Shown here: piece after piece, positions 1 through 7,951 of the stretch
How positions within the stretch are numbered: the stretch's first letter is position 1
Layout: each line of letters begins with the position of its first letter
Assembly: GCA_024508935.1 (NCBI GenBank)
Contig: JANINW010000005.1
Location: forward strand, 1 to 55,132
DNA: 55,132 nt
Direction: 5' to 3'
Origin: Flavipsychrobacter sp.
Lineage (GTDB): Bacteria; Bacteroidota; Bacteroidia; Chitinophagales; Chitinophagaceae
Translations under genes and position numbers: made by a program
Notes under the pieces: generated by a model
Database searches by the model: none
Told to the model about the DNA's origin: nothing
The model's input: the letters and a program-made list of their open reading frames with translations, nothing else

Positions 1-122
1 TACCTAAGAATAAGGAATTGAATGAACAAGTGAATGTGCAGCATTTGGCTAGCGGCACTTATATACTGAGAATAAAAGATAACACTGATAGCCATATCAT
101 TAAATTCAAAATAGAGCGATAG
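1..122 (+). CDS. C-terminal end of a type IX secretion cargo protein (partial)
   Basis: Only the last 39 codons are present, read from base 3 to the stop at 120-122. The tail contains LASGTYILRIKD followed by HIIKFKIER, which is the usual end of a Por_Secre_tail (T9SS type A) sorting domain: a beta-strand with the S/AGxY turn, then a short basic strand. Such domains direct a protein through the outer membrane by the type IX secretion system and are removed on export. The catalytic or binding part lies outside the window, so the cargo cannot be named. It fits with the SprE/PorW homologue found at 18-22 kb. Confidence 0.72.
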   Translation, partial: PKNKELNEQVNVQHLASGTYILRIKDNTDSHIIKFKIER

Positions 123-146
123 GAAGACCTGCTATATTTGCCACAA

Positions 147-614
147 ATGGCAAAAACGTATACACTTACAAAACAACAATTAATAAAAACGTCCATAGCC
201 GAACTATGGGCGTTTTTTTCGAGCGCAAAAAACCTGTCGGTAATAACACCGCAGGATATGAATTTCCGTATACTGCCAGGTCAACTGCCCGAAAAAATAT
301 TTCCGGGGCAGATTATCCGCTACAAAGTATCCCCGTTATTCGGAATACCAATGACATGGGTAACAGAGATAACAGCAGTGAATGAACCGCATTCTTTTGT
401 AGATGAGCAGCGAAAAGGGCCTTATAAATTGTGGCGCCATGAGCATGTGTTCGAGGAAACGCCGGATGGTGTATTAATGACCGATACGGTATATTATCAA
501 TTGCCGCTGGGCATATTGGGCGAATGGATGCACCCGCTGCTGGTAAAAAACAGGCTGGAGCATATTTTTAAATACCGCCGTATCAAAATAGACGAATTAT
601 TCAACAAGGCATAA
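147..614 (+). CDS. SRPBCC (START/Bet v1-like) family protein
   Basis: A small soluble protein of 155 residues, in the range of the SRPBCC ligand-binding fold. The N-terminal half has the pattern I.....ELW.FFSSAKNLSVITP typical of cell-division-inhibitor/cyclase-like SRPBCC members, followed by strands with W.....V.P..FVDEQRKGPY and a C-terminal long helix (HIFKYRRIKIDELF). Members bind hydrophobic ligands in a helix-grip cavity; the ligand here is unknown. An in-frame TTG lies at 138, but ATG 147 gives the natural family start; AGGAAG at 121-126 could serve either. It stands alone, 24 bases after the T9SS cargo gene, and ends in a hairpin shared with convergent rplS. Confidence 0.75.
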   Translation: MAKTYTLTKQQLIKTSIAELWAFFSSAKNLSVITPQDMNFRILPGQLPEKIFPGQIIRYKVSPLFGIPMTWVTEITAVNEPHSFVDEQRKGPYKLWRHEHVFEETPDGVLMTDTVYYQLPLGILGEWMHPLLVKNRLEHIFKYRRIKIDELFNKA

Positions 615-617
615 GAA

Positions 618-642
618 AAGCCCCTCGCAAAGCAAGGGGCTT
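618..642. terminator. Bidirectional hairpin between the SRPBCC gene and rplS
   Basis: An 8-bp stem AAGCCCCT / AGGGGCTT closes a 9-base loop just after the stop of the SRPBCC gene. On the minus strand it is followed by TTTTCTTA, so it suits termination of the rimM-trmD-rplS transcript best. Confidence 0.7.
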
Positions 643-665
643 CAATATGATACACGTCAACTGTA

Positions 666-1028
666 TTAAGCAGTTGTAGCGATGTGTTTCTTTTCTTTGA
701 TACGAGCTGATTTACCAGAGCGTTCGCGCAGGTAGAACAGTTTAGAACGACGAACACGGCCTGTTTTATTAACAGTGATCGATTCGATGTTTGGAGAATA
801 CAGCGGGAACAGACGCTCAACACCTACACCGTCAGATATTTTACGAACGGTAAAAGTTTGGGTAGCACCCTGGCCCTGGCGTTTCAGTACATCACCTTTG
901 AATGACTGGATACGCTCTTTAGTACCTTCAATAATTTTATAGTTAACCGTTACGTTATCGCCGGCTTTGAATTTCGGAAACTCTTTTTTCCCTGTCAGCT
1001 GCTCGTGTACAAATGCTAAAGCATCCAT
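666..1028 (-). CDS. rplS: 50S ribosomal protein L19
   Basis: Ribosomal protein bL19, which sits at the 30S-50S interface. The 120 residues match the family length (about 115-120). Signature stretches are [16 protein letters not shown] near residue 22, [16 protein letters not shown], the conserved [21 protein letters not shown], and a basic C-terminus [23 protein letters not shown] 1028 was chosen over an in-frame TTG at 1052, because that TTG lies inside a promoter-like element. It is the last gene of the rimM-trmD-rplS group, and its own promoter sits in the 110-base gap after trmD. Confidence 0.97.
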   Translation of the reverse strand: MDALAFVHEQLTGKKEFPKFKAGDNVTVNYKIIEGTKERIQSFKGDVLKRQGQGATQTFTVRKISDGVGVERLFPLYSPNIESITVNKTGRVRRSKLFYLRERSGKSARIKEKKHIATTA

Positions 1029-1049
1029 TTTAGTAAGATTTTGGGATTG

Positions 1050-1081
1050 CAAAGGTAATAGAATAATATTAAAAGGACAAA
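1050..1081 (-). promoter_or_regulatory. Bacteroidota-type promoter for rplS
   Basis: On the minus strand TTTG (1078-1081) is followed after exactly 20 bases by TACCTTTG (1050-1057). This matches the established Bacteroidota consensus of a -33 TTTG and a -7 TAnnTTTG. Transcription would begin around 1043-1045, giving a leader of about 15 bases before the rplS ATG. Confidence 0.65.
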
Positions 1082-1138
1082 TTCATTTAAAAAATTCCTT
1101 GAAATGTCCTTTGGTTCTGCAAAGATACGGAAAATCAA

Positions 1139-1825
1139 CTACCCTTCCGCATCTTCCAGCAGATCGGGCCGGCGCTCGGCCGTACGCTTCAGGGACTGCT
1201 CATGGCGCCACTCCTCTACTTTTTTCGGGTCGCCGCTCAACAGCACTTCCGGCACCTTCCAGCCCCTGAAATCGGCAGGGCGCGTATAAACCGGCGGGGC
1301 CAGCAGGCCATCCTGGAAGGAATCGAACAAGGCGGAGGTCTCATCGTTGAGTACACCGGGTAGCAAACGGCCTATGGCATCCACCACTACTGCAGCAGCC
1401 AGTTCCCCCCCGCTGAGCACATAATCTCCGATGGATATTTCACGGGTCACATAGTGTTCCCGGATACGCTCGTCGATACCTTTATAATGACCGCATATAA
1501 TAACCAGGTTTCCCTTCAGCGAAAGCATATTGGCCGTTCTCTGGTTAAAAACAGGACCATCAGGTGTCATATATATGATCTCATCGTAATTTCTTTCCGA
1601 TTTCAGCTTGTCCAGTAATAATGCCAAAGGTTCCGGCATCATGACCATACCTGCTCCCCCTCCAAACTGGTAATCATCTACCTGGGCTTGCTTGTAAGGG
1701 GTATAGTCGCGCAGGTTATGCACCTGCACATCCAACAAACCCTTGCTTTGTGCCCGTTTCATGATAGAATGACTGAAAGGGCTTTCCAGCAGATCGGGCA
1801 CTACGGTTATTATATCTATACGCAT
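1139..1825 (-). CDS. trmD: tRNA (guanine(37)-N1)-methyltransferase
   Basis: Transfers a methyl group from S-adenosylmethionine to N1 of G37 in tRNAs with a G at position 36, preventing +1 frameshifting. 228 residues, the standard length. It begins [20 protein letters not shown], has [14 protein letters not shown] near residue 54, and contains the SPOUT trefoil-knot segment [12 protein letters not shown] then [16 protein letters not shown], which binds SAM. The C-terminal part has [20 protein letters not shown], which contacts tRNA. It lies 36 bases after rimM and upstream of rplS, the common bacterial order, so cotranscription is likely. Confidence 0.97.
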   Translation of the reverse strand: MRIDIITVVPDLLESPFSHSIMKRAQSKGLLDVQVHNLRDYTPYKQAQVDDYQFGGGAGMVMMPEPLALLLDKLKSERNYDEIIYMTPDGPVFNQRTANMLSLKGNLVIICGHYKGIDERIREHYVTREISIGDYVLSGGELAAAVVVDAIGRLLPGVLNDETSALFDSFQDGLLAPPVYTRPADFRGWKVPEVLLSGDPKKVEEWRHEQSLKRTAERRPDLLEDAEG

Positions 1826-1861
1826 TATAAAATGTAAAGGGTAAAATTAAAACAGCTAAGA

Positions 1862-2371
1862 CTATTCCAGGTAAACATCTATAAGGCCGGGTGGCAGGTC
1901 TACCCGTACAAATTTGTTCTTAACGTTCACTTGTATGATTATATCATCTACCAACGGCACCAGCACTTCTTTCCCTTCCATGGTAAGGCGAGCCAGCCAT
2001 TGTGCCCCGGCCAGGTACACGTCTTCTATGGCCCCTAAAGACCCTTTTTCTTTATCTACCATATTGAAGCCGATCCATAGCAGTGGTGAATCGCTACCGG
2101 CATCGGCCAGTATGTCTTCCTTCACGTATACCTGCTTACCTACCAATTTTTTGGCCGCTTCCATGCTATCTATATCTTCTACATTCAGGATGAACTCCTC
2201 ATCATTGGCCACCTTTACTGACGATACAAAGAATGGTATATAACTTTCCTTGCGCAGCTCCACAAACAGCACATCTCCCTTATTAAGCCAATTACTGCTG
2301 CCTACGATATGCGTGCAGACTACAGCGCCCTGCAAACCATGGGTAGCCACTATTTTACCTATTCTTATCAT
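1862..2371 (-). CDS. rimM: 16S rRNA processing protein RimM
   Basis: Assembly factor for the 30S head that binds ribosomal protein S19. 169 residues. The N-terminal RimM barrel starts RIGKIVATHGLQGAVV, and the PRC-barrel half has the features LVGKQVYVKED and IEDVYLAGAQWLARL, ending VPLVDDIIIQVNVKNKFVRVDLPPGLIDVYLE, all typical. ATG 2371 was chosen over an in-frame TTG at 2380, because the TTG falls in a promoter-like TACCTTTG. rimM heads the operon here; rpsP, which usually precedes it, is absent and a divergent flavoprotein gene lies there instead. Confidence 0.95.
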   Translation of the reverse strand: MIRIGKIVATHGLQGAVVCTHIVGSSNWLNKGDVLFVELRKESYIPFFVSSVKVANDEEFILNVEDIDSMEAAKKLVGKQVYVKEDILADAGSDSPLLWIGFNMVDKEKGSLGAIEDVYLAGAQWLARLTMEGKEVLVPLVDDIIIQVNVKNKFVRVDLPPGLIDVYLE

Positions 2372-2377
2372 CGGGTG

Positions 2378-2385
2378 CAAAGGTA
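2378..2385 (-). promoter_or_regulatory. Putative -7 element of the rimM operon
   Basis: TACCTTTG on the minus strand matches the Bacteroidota -7 consensus TAnnTTTG, but only a weak -33 (ATTG, 23 bases upstream) is visible. It ends 7 bases before the rimM ATG, so the transcript would be nearly leaderless. Confidence 0.4.
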
Positions 2386-2496
2386 TATTATTTAGATTTC
2401 AGGCATAGCAATATGACTACTGTACCCTGACTACAATCACTTTCAGCAATGAGTATGATTATATAACAGGGAAAATATCTTACGCATTTTGCACGA

Positions 2497-3081
2497 ATGA
2501 AAGTACTGGTACTGAACGGGAATAGTGAAAGAAACAGCCTGACAGCAGGCATATGTGAGGCTTATATCAATGGTGCAAAGCTGGCAGGACATACTGTGCA
2601 ACTCCTGCAAATAGGCGAAATGAAATTTGACCCGATACTGCACGAGGGCTACCATAGCGAACAGGCATTTGAGCCGGATCTGAAAAGCTTCCAGGAGAAA
2701 ATTTTATGGGCCGATCATTTTGTAATAGCGTACCCTACGTGGTGGGGAGGGATGCCTGCATTGTTAAAGGGATTGTTTGACCGGGCTCTATATTCAGGCT
2801 TTGCTTATAAATACCATGAAAAAGACCCGTTATGGGATAAATTATTGAAAGGCAGGAGTGCAACGATCATCACCACGATGGATGCCCCGTTGGTATGGTA
2901 TGCCCTTGCCTACCGGTCTGCCGGAACACATATGCTTAAGAATGCCATTCTCAAATTTTGCGGATTCAAGCCCGTAGATACACTGTATATTACCAGGGTA
3001 CGTTTTAAAACCAAAGACCAGTTGCAAAAAGAACTGGATAGAGTATATGCAAAAGCAAGCCAACTAAACAATAAATATTAA
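2497..3081 (+). CDS. NAD(P)H-dependent oxidoreductase, flavodoxin-like (quinone reductase family)
   Basis: A 194-residue flavodoxin-fold protein of the NAD(P)H dehydrogenase (quinone)/Flavodoxin_2 family, expected to bind FMN or FAD and reduce quinones or similar electrophiles in two-electron steps. Seen directly: MKVLVLNGNSERNSLTAGI at the N-terminus (phosphate-binding loop after strand 1), then DHFVIAYPTWWGGMPALLKGLFDRAL at residues about 73-98, the flavin-binding WWxxPAxLKG(W/L)xDR motif. The C-terminal part follows MLKNAILKFCGFKP, the usual subunit-interface segment. No partner gene is evident; it is divergent from rimM. The substrate cannot be read from sequence. Confidence 0.88.
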   Translation: MKVLVLNGNSERNSLTAGICEAYINGAKLAGHTVQLLQIGEMKFDPILHEGYHSEQAFEPDLKSFQEKILWADHFVIAYPTWWGGMPALLKGLFDRALYSGFAYKYHEKDPLWDKLLKGRSATIITTMDAPLVWYALAYRSAGTHMLKNAILKFCGFKPVDTLYITRVRFKTKDQLQKELDRVYAKASQLNNKY

Positions 3082-3133
3082 AAGGAGGATTCACGCAATA
3101 TGGGTTAGTTAAGTGCGTTTTTATATTTTTATT

Positions 3134-4264
3134 ATGAAACAGCCATACCCTATGCGCTATCTAATCTTCCTTTTGCTCATTTGCACACAACCTGCATTTT
3201 CTCAAACCGACCCTGTATTAGATGCCTATCTCGCCACGCATCGCTACATGATAAAACAATTACCGGATAGCAGCACCGTTTTCCCCAATGATTCTATACC
3301 CAAGCTGTTAGACAAACAACTGGAAAGTAAACGCCTGCTTGTATATGGTGACGGTTTTAGCCATATGCTGCACCTGAATGCCTACCTGGCTTATATGTTT
3401 GCAGAATACCTAGCAAGCCATGGGCTAAAATTTTATTTTCATGAATCAGCACGTTCCTGGAACGTTGAAGACGAGCTTTTCTACTGTAGTCATCAACCTG
3501 CGAAGGATTTTTTCAAAAATGCCAGCCCGTTCTCATTACGGTATTACGAAGCAGAAAGAAAATTATTTGACCGAGCACATTTTACTTACAGGGGCATAGA
3601 CTTTGAGCGCCCCAGTGGCTTCCATAAAACGCTTGGGTTATTGCTGGATAGCGTGGATAATGATAAACGTGCTGCCTTGTATAAACTGGCTCCCTATTTC
3701 CAGGATTCATCATACCTGCAGCTTAGCAGGAATAAGTTTGTGCAGTTTTATGAAGCACAACGCGATAATTTTCAGCGGGACAGCAACTTATTCAAACCAT
3801 TATTAAGAGGCGCTTACAGCGATTTCCGCTATCTTATGAGTGACCCCAAGCCTTCAACATATTTCGACAATAGAAATAAAAACATGGCAGAACACCTACT
3901 TATGGATGTTGGCACACCTGCGCCCGGGGAAATATATTTTCTAAACCTGGGCACCGCACATACACGCCGCAAAAAAGACGGGCTTTCAAAAACGACTGTT
4001 TACCTGCTGAATGAAACTTCCATTTTTAAAGACAGGATACTGATAACACACCTTTATTGCGAAGATTGCAAAGCAGAAGCGAACAGTTACGGGACAGGTG
4101 ATAATAGTTGGATCTCTTATATGAAAGATGATGTGCTGCGTAGTTTTCAGCAGGCGGCACAAGGAACAATAACACTATTCGACCTCACAGAAATACCAGA
4201 AAAATATCATTTTATACGCGACGACTATAATGACTTTCTCGTATTTGCCCGCGGGCAACAATAA
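3134..4264 (+). CDS. Secreted erythromycin-esterase-like protein, divergent
   Basis: A 376-residue exported protein: MKQPYPMRYLIFLLLICTQPAFSQ is a signal peptide with a likely cut after AFS. The body resembles the EreA/EreB-like hydrolase fold: an early helical segment around LLVYGDGFSHMLHLNAYL, a mid-region basic motif RNKNMAEHLL (EreA-like proteins have RDxxMAxN at this point), and a strand FLNLGTAHTRR where the family has W.HN.H. The usual GExTH motif is not present; VYGDGFSH stands in its place, so the active site may differ. ATG 3134 was chosen over GTG 3113. Called from motif similarity by eye, so family membership is tentative and function unknown. Confidence 0.5.
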   Translation: MKQPYPMRYLIFLLLICTQPAFSQTDPVLDAYLATHRYMIKQLPDSSTVFPNDSIPKLLDKQLESKRLLVYGDGFSHMLHLNAYLAYMFAEYLASHGLKFYFHESARSWNVEDELFYCSHQPAKDFFKNASPFSLRYYEAERKLFDRAHFTYRGIDFERPSGFHKTLGLLLDSVDNDKRAALYKLAPYFQDSSYLQLSRNKFVQFYEAQRDNFQRDSNLFKPLLRGAYSDFRYLMSDPKPSTYFDNRNKNMAEHLLMDVGTPAPGEIYFLNLGTAHTRRKKDGLSKTTVYLLNETSIFKDRILITHLYCEDCKAEANSYGTGDNSWISYMKDDVLRSFQQAAQGTITLFDLTEIPEKYHFIRDDYNDFLVFARGQQ

Positions 4265-4284
4265 ATATGCTGGCAGCAAATAAA

Positions 4285-4303
4285 GCCCCGCTGTGAACGG
4301 GGC
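4285..4303. terminator. Hairpin between convergent genes
   Basis: GCCCCG / CGGGGC forms a 6-bp GC stem with a 7-base loop, between the esterase-like gene and the AhpD-like gene. It is flanked by AATAAA and CCTTCA, so it is a short bidirectional terminator candidate. Confidence 0.55.
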
Positions 4304-4311
4304 CTTCACTG

Positions 4312-4785
4312 TTAGCTTATGAGTGCAGCATGTTGTCCTGGCTCGTATGTACCGGCGGGAGTGCGGAAGGCGATATTCAGACGATTGAAACTATTGATAG
4401 TAATGATTCCCAGCGTAAGGTCTATCAGCTCCTGCTCAGAAAACTGTGTGCGTGCTTCATTATATACTTCGTCCGGCACATTGCGGTCGCGTAATTCTGT
4501 CACCGCTTCTGCCCACGCCAGCGCTGCACGTTCACGATCCGTGTACACCGGGGCCTCGCGCCAGGCGCTTACCATATAGATGCGTTGCTCCGGCTCACCA
4601 TTTGCACGCATATCTTTAGCATGCATATCCAGGCAATAGGCACAGCCGTTTATTTGCGACACGCGATAGTCTATAAGATTCAGCAGCGATTCTTCGATGG
4701 TGGAATGACGGAGATAAGCGCCCAGCACAAAAAGCCCTTTCATGCCGTTAAATCCTTTTTCGAAAGCATTGATCCTTTGTTCCAT
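4312..4785 (-). CDS. Carboxymuconolactone decarboxylase (AhpD-like) family protein
   Basis: 157 residues of the CMD/alkylhydroperoxidase AhpD fold. The redox motif is intact: INGCAYCLDMHAKDMR gives C48, C51 and H55 of the CxxCxxxH signature. It continues with RIYMVSAWREAPVYTDRERAALAWAEAVTEL and SEQELIDLTLGIITINSFNRLNIAFR, the standard helices. Such proteins reduce peroxides using a thiol partner or act as general thiol-dependent antioxidants; the partner is not visible here. It is a monocistronic gene, convergent with the esterase-like gene and followed by a hairpin. Confidence 0.93.
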   Translation of the reverse strand: MEQRINAFEKGFNGMKGLFVLGAYLRHSTIEESLLNLIDYRVSQINGCAYCLDMHAKDMRANGEPEQRIYMVSAWREAPVYTDRERAALAWAEAVTELRDRNVPDEVYNEARTQFSEQELIDLTLGIITINSFNRLNIAFRTPAGTYEPGQHAALIS

Positions 4786-4894
4786 TGTCTAATTGAGTTT
4801 TAAAATTGTCAGGAATGTTTATTTACAATCATAACAACTGTACTTACTCAATTTGGACAAGGACTGAAGAAAATTGCAGGTAAATTTTTTCTTT

Positions 4895-6052
4895 TTAATT
4901 ATTCAATCCCCTTTGGGTCGCATTCCTGTTGGAAGGCTGCGTTTGCCTTGGTGGCTGAACCTGCTGTGGCCGTGCCGGCTGCATTTGTGGCGACCGCGCA
5001 GGGGCGGAAGGCTGCTGTTGCGGCCTGGCAGGTGGTTGCGCCTGTGGCGTACGTACCGGTGCTGATGGCTGCTGTGGTATTCTTTCAGGCTGCCTGGCGG
5101 GCGGCTGCACAGGAGACCTGTCCGGTACCTGCACAGGCCTTGTTGTTTCCCGGTTTCGCGGTTCTGCAGGTAATGCAGGCTGTTCTGCATCTCGCTGCCC
5201 TGGCCCTTCATTAATATGAAACAGGTCCCTGCTATTCCTATCTACCTGCTGTGGCTCTTTAACAGGTTGCGGTGCATTTATTACGCCCGCTGGTGCTAAT
5301 TGTTTATCCCGGTTTACGGACATGGGCTGATACATTTTTATTGTGTTGCCTTCGGATTGTATTGTTCCCGGCCTGCCGGCAGGTTCCAGCTGGTAGATAC
5401 CTGCATCCTGCCCGGTTTCTCTTTTTATTTCGAAAGGATCGGGGCCCACCGGATACCTGGTGCGATTGTACGGGTTCTCTTTTATATTGTCTATTATAGC
5501 CGTACTGTTTATGATCCTTTTTATCCTGCGCGGACCATAAATGTAGGAGTGGAAACGACGATCGTGTATATGCCCGGACGGAATGAATATCCACCAGCTT
5601 TCAGGACATTGATAATAGGCTAAAGACATGCCGACAACTACGCCCGGCCCCAAAGGTGTCCAGCCATAATACCCTACACCCCAGCGCCAGCATACCCATG
5701 CAGGCCCCCATTCATAGCCAGGTATCCATATCCAGCCATAATAGGGATCGTAAGTCCACCGGCCGTAGTGGAATGGCGCCCAGCCCCAGGGATACAGGGA
5801 TATCCAGGTATTGCCATAGCTTGTCATCACCCAGTAGCCGTTCGTACTGTAGGGATGAAAATCAACCGGTACATCCGGCACCCATACATAACCATACCGG
5901 GGGTCATTCATCCAAACACCATAAGGGGCCAGGTCGTCGTAGAATGTTTGTATCGAAACATATTCAGCCGGTTGGGCATTAACGTCCTTCTTATTTAATA
6001 ATGAAGCGCATAAACAGAACAATGCGATTAAAACTCTTTTCAGGTTACGCAT
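4895..6052 (-). CDS. DUF6600-type exported protein with Pro/Gln-rich tail
   Basis: 385 residues in two parts. After a signal peptide (MRNLKRVLIALFCLCASLLNK..., with NAQPAEYVSIQTF following) comes an aromatic domain of tandem YxWxP-like elements: YGYVWVPDVPVDFHPY, GYWV, WISLYPWGWAPFHYGRW, YGWIWIPGYEWGPAWVCWRWG, YGWTPLGPG. From about residue 255 the chain is a low-complexity tail rich in Pro, Gln, Arg and Ala, repeating QPPARPQQ and PSAPxRxPQ. This looks like DUF6600, an envelope-associated domain of unknown role in Bacteroidota and Proteobacteria. The tail could be extended or bind polyanions. It is transcribed alone; an inverted repeat at 6111-6132 precedes it. Confidence 0.75.
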   Translation of the reverse strand: MRNLKRVLIALFCLCASLLNKKDVNAQPAEYVSIQTFYDDLAPYGVWMNDPRYGYVWVPDVPVDFHPYSTNGYWVMTSYGNTWISLYPWGWAPFHYGRWTYDPYYGWIWIPGYEWGPAWVCWRWGVGYYGWTPLGPGVVVGMSLAYYQCPESWWIFIPSGHIHDRRFHSYIYGPRRIKRIINSTAIIDNIKENPYNRTRYPVGPDPFEIKRETGQDAGIYQLEPAGRPGTIQSEGNTIKMYQPMSVNRDKQLAPAGVINAPQPVKEPQQVDRNSRDLFHINEGPGQRDAEQPALPAEPRNRETTRPVQVPDRSPVQPPARQPERIPQQPSAPVRTPQAQPPARPQQQPSAPARSPQMQPARPQQVQPPRQTQPSNRNATQRGLNN

Positions 6053-6110
6053 GACTACACGTTTATTTGAATATAAACTTACGCAGTACCGCGCCAGAAA
6101 GCTGTGACAC

Positions 6111-6132
6111 AGGTCAACCTATAGTCTGACCT
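6111..6132. promoter_or_regulatory. Inverted repeat upstream of the DUF6600 gene
   Basis: AGGTCA (6111-6116) and TGACCT (6127-6132) are perfect inverted half-sites separated by 10 bases, 59 bases upstream of the DUF6600 start. The half-site spacing of one helical turn would suit a dimeric regulator. No regulator gene is adjacent. Confidence 0.3.
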
Positions 6133-6170
6133 ATATCATATCGTTAAACCTAACCTAAGAAACGGAATAA

Positions 6171-6878
6171 TCAGGAAACCTGTTCCCTCACTTTTACATA
6201 ATAGTTGCGTACCGAGGTGGGAGCAAAATAGATGAGCGAGGTAAAGAATACTGCACCGTAAACATCATAGGTATAATGTATGCGCATGCTCAGCACCATA
6301 AAGCTCATTAAACAAGTGGCTATTGCCAGGTATACTTTCAGATACTTTCTCTGGGCACATAAAAAATACAACCAGATACTGGCCACATGCCCGCTGAAAA
6401 ACAGGTCTTTAGTAAGGGGAGTATGATGCGGATAGAAGGTGTTTTCAAGAAACACATCGCGCAAGACAATGATATTTGCAGGCGGCTCCAGGGCTACCAT
6501 TAAAATACAAGCCTGGCGTACTATGGCCACCAGTAAGTGCATTTCCATTATACGCAGTATAACCCTGGGCTTGCTAAGGTGTGTTAATACCAAAACAGAT
6601 AAAGAAGCATACAGAAGTATAAAAATGGGCATTGAAAAATCAAGGCTCGGAAAGATAGAAAGCAGTTTATCTTCCAGCCTTACTCCCTTGCGCAGCTCTA
6701 CATAATTGCCTAAATGCTGCGTAATAGCAGAATATATGAAAAACAACCCGGGTGTGAGCAGTACCTTCAGCTTGAACATTTTGTCTTTCCACTCTTCCTT
6801 CCACGATTCTATAATAGCTGTGATTCGGTTACGAAAAACAAATCTTGTCATGGTTCTTGCTCTGTTATTGCCCGGCAT
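6171..6878 (-). CDS. PAP2-like membrane protein of the sphingomyelin-synthase type
   Basis: 235 residues with about five or six hydrophobic segments. The two catalytic motifs of the sphingomyelin synthase/PAP2_C family are visible: KDLFFSGHVASIW (H164) and MRIHYTYDVYGAVFF (H201, D205). In human SMS1 the corresponding triad is His-His-Asp with the same H-x3-D spacing, in SGHT and HYTxDV. The family transfers a phosphate-linked headgroup between a glycerophospholipid and ceramide or acts as a lipid phosphatase. Many Bacteroidota make sphingolipids, so a headgroup transferase is a reasonable inference, not proven. Convergent with nothing; it lies between DUF6600 and DUF3667 genes on the same strand. 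Confidence 0.75.
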   Translation of the reverse strand: MPGNNRARTMTRFVFRNRITAIIESWKEEWKDKMFKLKVLLTPGLFFIYSAITQHLGNYVELRKGVRLEDKLLSIFPSLDFSMPIFILLYASLSVLVLTHLSKPRVILRIMEMHLLVAIVRQACILMVALEPPANIIVLRDVFLENTFYPHHTPLTKDLFFSGHVASIWLYFLCAQRKYLKVYLAIATCLMSFMVLSMRIHYTYDVYGAVFFTSLIYFAPTSVRNYYVKVREQVS

Positions 6879-7037
6879 TATTGATTTAGAAAACTGCGTA
6901 AAAATATAATTATTAACGCAGATTTAATTTTGAGGTAACAAAAATTACAAGGGACAATATACACCTATTATCAACAGGCTGGCTTTGCAATAAGCAGCAA
7001 GCGCTTACGCATATAAAACTACCTAATACCAAACTGC

Positions 7038-7898
7038 TTACAGAGAGAGCATCGTTACCTGGAACAGCAGGTACCTGTATGCAACAATGACAAAGACCAT
7101 GCTGAGTGTTATGAGCAGTGTTGCCGAGATAGTATAGAACCAGCTGCGCCTGTATACTCTCCTCGCAGCTACCAGCAGGAAAGCCCACATAATAGCCATG
7201 ATAGTAACCGTGACAGGCGTTGAATTAATATTGAGATCAATATTATGACCGAATACACCTGTTAAGAGCACCATTGTTGCGAATAATAATGTCGGCCCTA
7301 TCAGCAACAAGCCATAGATAATAAAATTGATGAACTCCGTTGCAAAGATCAGGTGGTCGAAATAATAATTTTTAGGGCTGAAAAAGATAATGCTGACGGG
7401 AATAGAAAAAAGAAAAACAACCAATATCAGCAGCATTTTAGAAATATGGGCGGATTCTGCATTATAATGATAAGCCATTTCGCTCTCGGTCCATTTCCGC
7501 TTTTCCATTTTGGCAGCCACCTGTGGTGCTATACTACGTGAGTATACCTGCCCACCAACCTGTGAGTCAAAATGACTGTTAAGCGTATCTACTGCAGGAA
7601 ACAGGAAATAGATAACGTTGGCTATAAAAAACAGGGACAAAGGCGCTGTGTAAGGTTTTCTTCTGCCATCCAGGTATTCACGTGTAAGATGGCCAGGTTT
7701 GGTAAACAAGTATTTGAACGATTTCAGGAATTTGCCATCTGCATGGGTAAGCATATGAAACAACTCGCCGAAAAAATGAAAAATGCTTTTGTCTTTCTTA
7801 TTTAATACTTTTTCGCCGCAATGACTGCAGAACTTACCGTGCAGGGGTTGTTTACAAGTGGCACATGCTGCCTGGTTTATCTGTTCGTTTTCATGCAT
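7038..7898 (-). CDS. DUF3667 membrane protein with N-terminal zinc ribbon
   Basis: 286 residues. Residues 12-27 form a zinc ribbon: CATC, then GKFCSHCGEK (C12, C15, C24, C27). Next comes the DUF3667 core, FFGELFHMLTHADGKFLKSF then YLFTKPGHLTREYLDGRRKPYTAP, leading directly into the first membrane helix (LSLFFIANVIYFLFPAV). About four further helices follow in the C-terminal 140 residues, and the chain ends close to the last one. The domain is common and often multi-copy in Bacteroidota, and its function is unknown. It lies downstream of the P-type ATPase on the same strand with 53 bases between, so the two may be cotranscribed. Confidence 0.88.
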   Translation of the reverse strand: MHENEQINQAACATCKQPLHGKFCSHCGEKVLNKKDKSIFHFFGELFHMLTHADGKFLKSFKYLFTKPGHLTREYLDGRRKPYTAPLSLFFIANVIYFLFPAVDTLNSHFDSQVGGQVYSRSIAPQVAAKMEKRKWTESEMAYHYNAESAHISKMLLILVVFLFSIPVSIIFFSPKNYYFDHLIFATEFINFIIYGLLLIGPTLLFATMVLLTGVFGHNIDLNINSTPVTVTIMAIMWAFLLVAARRVYRRSWFYTISATLLITLSMVFVIVAYRYLLFQVTMLSL

Positions 7899-7951
7899 AT
7901 CGCGAATTAATCATTTTTCAATGATATATCAAAACAATACCTGTATCTCAA

